Positions 42,409 through 45,054 of a stretch of 45,054 nt of DNA are shown here, piece by piece. How positions within the stretch are numbered: the first letter of the stretch is position 1; each line of letters begins with the position of its first letter. Source of the stretch: MGIIa-L3 sp11892u (GTDB lineage: Archaea > Thermoplasmatota > Poseidoniia > Poseidoniales > Poseidoniaceae); contig CBFHXB010000018.1 of assembly GCA_965659685.1 (NCBI GenBank), positions 1 to 45,054 on the forward strand, read 5' to 3'. The translations under genes were made by a program, and so were the position numbers. The notes below the pieces were generated by a model, which was not told the DNA's origin, ran no database searches, and was given only the letters and a program-made list of their open reading frames with translations.

Positions 42409-43065
42409 ATGACGGACAACGATGCATGGGATGACGTAAATTGGGACTTGGATTTCGAGTCCTTCGAATGGATGGTGCACTTGGCGGCTTGCTTCAACCG
42501 CCATCTTCCTCCCAACGCTCCGTGGACGGTGTGGCCGGACTGGTCCAGTGACATGCCGGGGTATGTGGTCGACGACCATCGCCCGGGATGGCTCTCTGCC
42601 CTTCGCCTCGTTCACAGCCATCCAAGAATTTCAGTCAAGGGAAACACCGTCACCATGACCGATTCGATGGGTACAGCGAGGGCTTTGGAGGACGTGGACG
42701 TCAGTTCCAGATGGTGGCATGTCGACGTTTGGTCAGGATGGAACGTTCCGCTTGAGGTGGTTGCTGCCCTCGATGCACGCCATGGCCCTTCGCCATCGCA
42801 CACGTTCATACCTGGGCAGATGGAGCAGGTTTGTTTGGGCATTGAAGACGACACGACGTCGTACGGACTTGGGCTTGCGGCGGTGCTCCAAGCCATGCTC
42901 GACGGCATGGCGTTGTTCGAGAGAGCAACGGAATTCCACGCCGCAAGGTGTCGCTTTTGCCGCGAGACCACCTACAGACAAGGCCTCAGAGGACAAGGGT
43001 TCGAACCCGGCAACGGGGTGGTGTTCGCCTGCGGTTCATGCATGCGTGAACCGGTGACGAACTGA
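42409..43065 (+). CDS. Zinc-ribbon protein of unknown function
   Basis: 218 residues starting 26 bases after the tRNA. The N-terminal 150 residues are rich in Trp, Asp and His with no recognised domain (EWMVHLAACFNRHLPP; WWHVDVWSGWNVPLEV). The C-terminus has two Cys pairs, CRFCRET and ACGSCMRE, about 25 residues apart, forming a treble-clef-like zinc ribbon. It overlaps the end of the convergent acyltransferase gene by 30 bases. Position just behind a tRNA is a common landing site for acquired genes, but no integrase or repeat was found here. Confidence 0.6.
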   Translation: MTDNDAWDDVNWDLDFESFEWMVHLAACFNRHLPPNAPWTVWPDWSSDMPGYVVDDHRPGWLSALRLVHSHPRISVKGNTVTMTDSMGTARALEDVDVSSRWWHVDVWSGWNVPLEVVAALDARHGPSPSHTFIPGQMEQVCLGIEDDTTSYGLGLAAVLQAMLDGMALFERATEFHAARCRFCRETTYRQGLRGQGFEPGNGVVFACGSCMREPVTN

Positions 43066-44388
43066 GGCGTCAGACGTCGACGAATCCTGTAAAGACGGCG
43101 AGGCCATCAGCACAATCAGGGCGACTCCTGTGATGGCGTGGGCGGTGAAGTGCAACAAAATCCGCACACCCCGATCCTCGGTGGTGGTGAACGGCCAAAT
43201 TTTCTCGACTTCCGACCGCCCACCGCGCAAGCCCACCAAGGGCCGCACGTATGCCGTCCGGCGAAAGAGCACGAAGCAAGCCAGCACCCCTGCCACGACG
43301 AAGGGGGTGCCGAGGGCCGTTGACGTCCACCAACTCATGCCGAAAATGGCCGCGATGAACATCCATGGGAAGGTGATGTGGAAGTGCATGATGTAGGTCG
43401 GATACACCGCCTCGTTCAACCACGATAAAGCGCGACTCTCCCGGTTCAGCAGCCGCGCTCCCCATGCGAAAATCAGGAGGCACCACATCCACGCATGGAA
43501 GGTTTGCAGAATCGTTCCGCCCGTGGTCAGAAGGGAGAAGGGGTCTCGCCCCCACGCGACCCAGCCGCCTTCCATCAACCCCCCCGGGCCGTCGTGTTTG
43601 ATGGAAAACCAAAGCATGCTCAACGGGAGGGTGGTGACCAACAGCCACCAGCGCAGGGCTTCGATGCGCTCAAACCACGCAGCGCCGGTCTGGATGGCCA
43701 AGTAACCAAACAACGTGAAGAGGAAGTAGTGGGGGAACTCCCACCACATGCCAACCTCGCCGGAATGCCACGGCTTGGTGAAGACCGCCGAAGTGGCGAG
43801 GATCAAGGAAGGCACGGCGATGAGCGCAAGCCCTTGCCCAGCGTCGACGGTCCAGCGTGCCGCACGCACCGGTCCTGATTCTGGGTTGCTTCGGACGTAC
43901 GCGAACAATGGCGCGAGCATCACCGAGTACAGGAGCAGGTTTCGAAGAAACCACAGGTGCGCGTAAGGCATGGCGTCAGAGCCAGGGAAGGGTACGAGCA
44001 GAAGCCAAAGCGTCTCGATGGGGGCAAGCAGTCCGCCAAGCAAGACGTACGTGGCGAACAACAGCGGGACCCCAAGGCGAACGAGGCGTTCGTTGAGGAA
44101 GGTCTTGACGTCCCTCCGACGAAACGCAAACGCCGTGCCCATCCCAGAAATGAGGAACAGTGCGGCCAATCGCCATTGGTGCATGACGTCGACGACAAAG
44201 AGCACGCTGAGGGGCACCTCTTCGTCGGGAAACAGCCAGAAGGTGAACACGCCAAGGTGGAACCAAATCAGCAGCCCGAACAGAATGACGCGCAACCAGT
44301 CGAGATCGTGCCGGCGGGTGGACGTACCCCCTGTTGGAGCGGGATGCGGCAACACGGGCGAGGTGTTGCTGGGCAGCGACGGCTGCAT
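43036..44388 (-). CDS. Acyltransferase 3 (OafA-like) membrane protein
   Basis: 450 residues from the ATG at 44388 (a TTG at 44421 would add 11). About ten to eleven transmembrane helices. The family signature is visible: DLDWLRVILFGLLIWFHLGV with the catalytic His region, LFLISGMGTAFAFRRR, LNERLVRLGVPLLFATY and AHLWFLRNLL. The final helices carry YPTYIMHFHITF. Such proteins transfer acetyl or other acyl groups to sugars or lipids of the envelope. It follows moeA by about 60 bases on the same strand. A second acyltransferase of a different family occurs at 27891. Confidence 0.82.
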   Translation of the reverse strand: MQPSLPSNTSPVLPHPAPTGGTSTRRHDLDWLRVILFGLLIWFHLGVFTFWLFPDEEVPLSVLFVVDVMHQWRLAALFLISGMGTAFAFRRRDVKTFLNERLVRLGVPLLFATYVLLGGLLAPIETLWLLLVPFPGSDAMPYAHLWFLRNLLLYSVMLAPLFAYVRSNPESGPVRAARWTVDAGQGLALIAVPSLILATSAVFTKPWHSGEVGMWWEFPHYFLFTLFGYLAIQTGAAWFERIEALRWWLLVTTLPLSMLWFSIKHDGPGGLMEGGWVAWGRDPFSLLTTGGTILQTFHAWMWCLLIFAWGARLLNRESRALSWLNEAVYPTYIMHFHITFPWMFIAAIFGMSWWTSTALGTPFVVAGVLACFVLFRRTAYVRPLVGLRGGRSEVEKIWPFTTTEDRGVRILLHFTAHAITGVALIVLMASPSLQDSSTSDASVRHRFTHA

Positions 44389-44446
44389 GGCCGAGGGCCA
44401 GTCTACGGGGATATCAAGCAATGGGGACGGGATTGTCTTGGCCTGC

Positions 44447-45054
44447 TCAGAGCAAGAGCACGTCGATGGTTTCGCCCGCTTCGCCCGAAGCGCCAGGTGG
44501 AAGCAGGGTCAGCGCATCGGCGCTGGCCAAGCTTTCGAGGTTGCCTGAACCTTGGTGACGGGGTTGTCGGGCCACCATTTCGCCGTCTTCGAGGGTCACC
44601 GTCACGCGCCTCAGCGTCAAACAATCCTTCGTGCTCTTGACCGAGTCAAGGAGACGAGCGCGAACGGTGGTTTCGCGGGGGCCTTGTGCGCCGGTCCAGG
44701 CCCGAATGGCATCGGCCACGAGCAAGCGGAAGACCACATGACTGCTGACGGGATTTCCGGGGAGGCCGAAGAGGGGCGTGCCCTTCCATAGCCCGAAGAG
44801 GGGGGGAGATCCGGGTCGGATCTTGACCCGCCAGTACCGGAGGTCGCCCTCCTCCTCCATCAGGCGACGAACAAGGTCCCACTCGCCCATGGAAACCCCC
44901 CCCGAGGTCACAATCATGTCCGACGAAGTTGCGGCGGCATCAAGTGCAGCTCGGAGGCCGTCGAGGGTGTCTTCCACGGCGGGGTGATGGGTTGCCTCAT
45001 GGCCCATGGCACGGACCAATCCGACGAGGCCGTGGGAGTTGGATTCGTAGACTT
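44447..45054 (-). CDS. moeA: Molybdopterin molybdenumtransferase MoeA, C-terminal part (cut by window edge)
   Basis: The frame continues past the right edge; the first visible codons read VYESNSHGLVGLVRAMGHEA. About 202 residues are seen. MoeA inserts molybdate (or tungstate) into adenylylated molybdopterin. Domain III shows SDMIVTSGGVSMGEWD, RVKIRPGSPPLFG, PLFGLPGNPVSSHVVFR. Domain IV follows, with a Gly/Ala-rich end (ASADALTLLPPGASGEAGE). The 5' part must lie beyond 45054. Molybdo- or tungsto-enzymes are therefore expected in this organism. Confidence 0.9.
   Translation of the reverse strand, partial: VYESNSHGLVGLVRAMGHEATHHPAVEDTLDGLRAALDAAATSSDMIVTSGGVSMGEWDLVRRLMEEEGDLRYWRVKIRPGSPPLFGLWKGTPLFGLPGNPVSSHVVFRLLVADAIRAWTGAQGPRETTVRARLLDSVKSTKDCLTLRRVTVTLEDGEMVARQPRHQGSGNLESLASADALTLLPPGASGEAGETIDVLLL

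Noticed and set aside
42996..43016. GGGTTCGAACCC palindrome as a tRNA end or attachment site
   Set aside because: It lies inside the zinc-ribbon gene; only three T-stem pairs form, and it has no partner repeat near the tRNA.
42309..43065. Integrated element downstream of the tRNA
   Set aside because: No integrase gene and no repeat of the tRNA 3' end was seen in the downstream sequence to the window edge.

Overview
The window looks like a GC-rich, densely coded archaeal chromosome, most likely a planktonic Thermoplasmatota lineage such as the Poseidoniales (Marine Group II). Archaeal markers seen directly are geranylgeranylglyceryl-phosphate synthase (ether lipids), the eL18a/LX - prefoldin alpha - FtsY gene block, TATA-like boxes about 25 bp in front of leaderless starts, and lipobox and S8-protease surface proteins with DxDxDG calcium repeats. 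Mixed in are genes of bacterial type (UvrA, RluA-type pseudouridine synthase, KdsC/NeuA/NeuB, phytanoyl-CoA dioxygenase) and of eukaryote-like type (type II glutamine synthetase, OMP decarboxylase). The lineage is an inference; no 16S rRNA or universal marker set is present.

Layout. 1-2707: a NagD-type HAD phosphatase gene preceded by a 1.77 kb insert carrying an HNH nuclease gene on the opposite strand. The insert is bounded by two same-direction copies of the phosphatase gene's 5' end, and I consider this the most novel structure in the window. 2750-9856: a lipoprotein, a SAP/zinc-ribbon membrane protein, a SemiSWEET, a methyltransferase, glutamine synthetase coupled to an SRPBCC protein, with an inverted repeat in the glutamine synthetase promoter, a secreted CocE/S15 hydrolase and a membrane protein. 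9858-15440: a nonulosonic (sialic-like) acid and surface-glycan cluster (KdsC-like phosphatase, CMP-sugar synthetase, a short NeuB, a GT-B-like protein, PhyH, GT4). 15479-19799: pyrF, a small membrane protein, and an opposing operon eL18a-pfdA-ftsY-DUF1844-degenerate receiver.

19883-25221: a secreted subtilase, then an MreB/MamK-like actin followed by a long coiled-coil protein whose N-terminus resembles DivIVA, a candidate cytoskeletal pair. 25206-28883: GGGP synthase, an ABC exporter and a membrane acyltransferase. 28914-32821: purL (with two fused PurS-like domains) and purQ, translationally coupled. 32928-33854: a small zinc-binding protein, an apparent ZIP-transporter C-terminal remnant and a divergent NikR-like regulator. 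33990-45054: a 1371-residue glycine-rich membrane-anchored surface protein, uvrA, an RluA-family enzyme, a tRNA-Arg(GCG)-like gene, a zinc-ribbon protein of unknown role, an acyltransferase-3 protein and the 3' part of moeA running off the right edge.

Together the region mixes housekeeping (purines, pyrimidines, glutamine, protein targeting, repair, molybdopterin) with envelope construction (lipids, glycans, secreted proteases, adhesin). The clearest mobile signal is the HNH cassette at the left edge. No CRISPR array, rRNA or recognisable transposase was seen.
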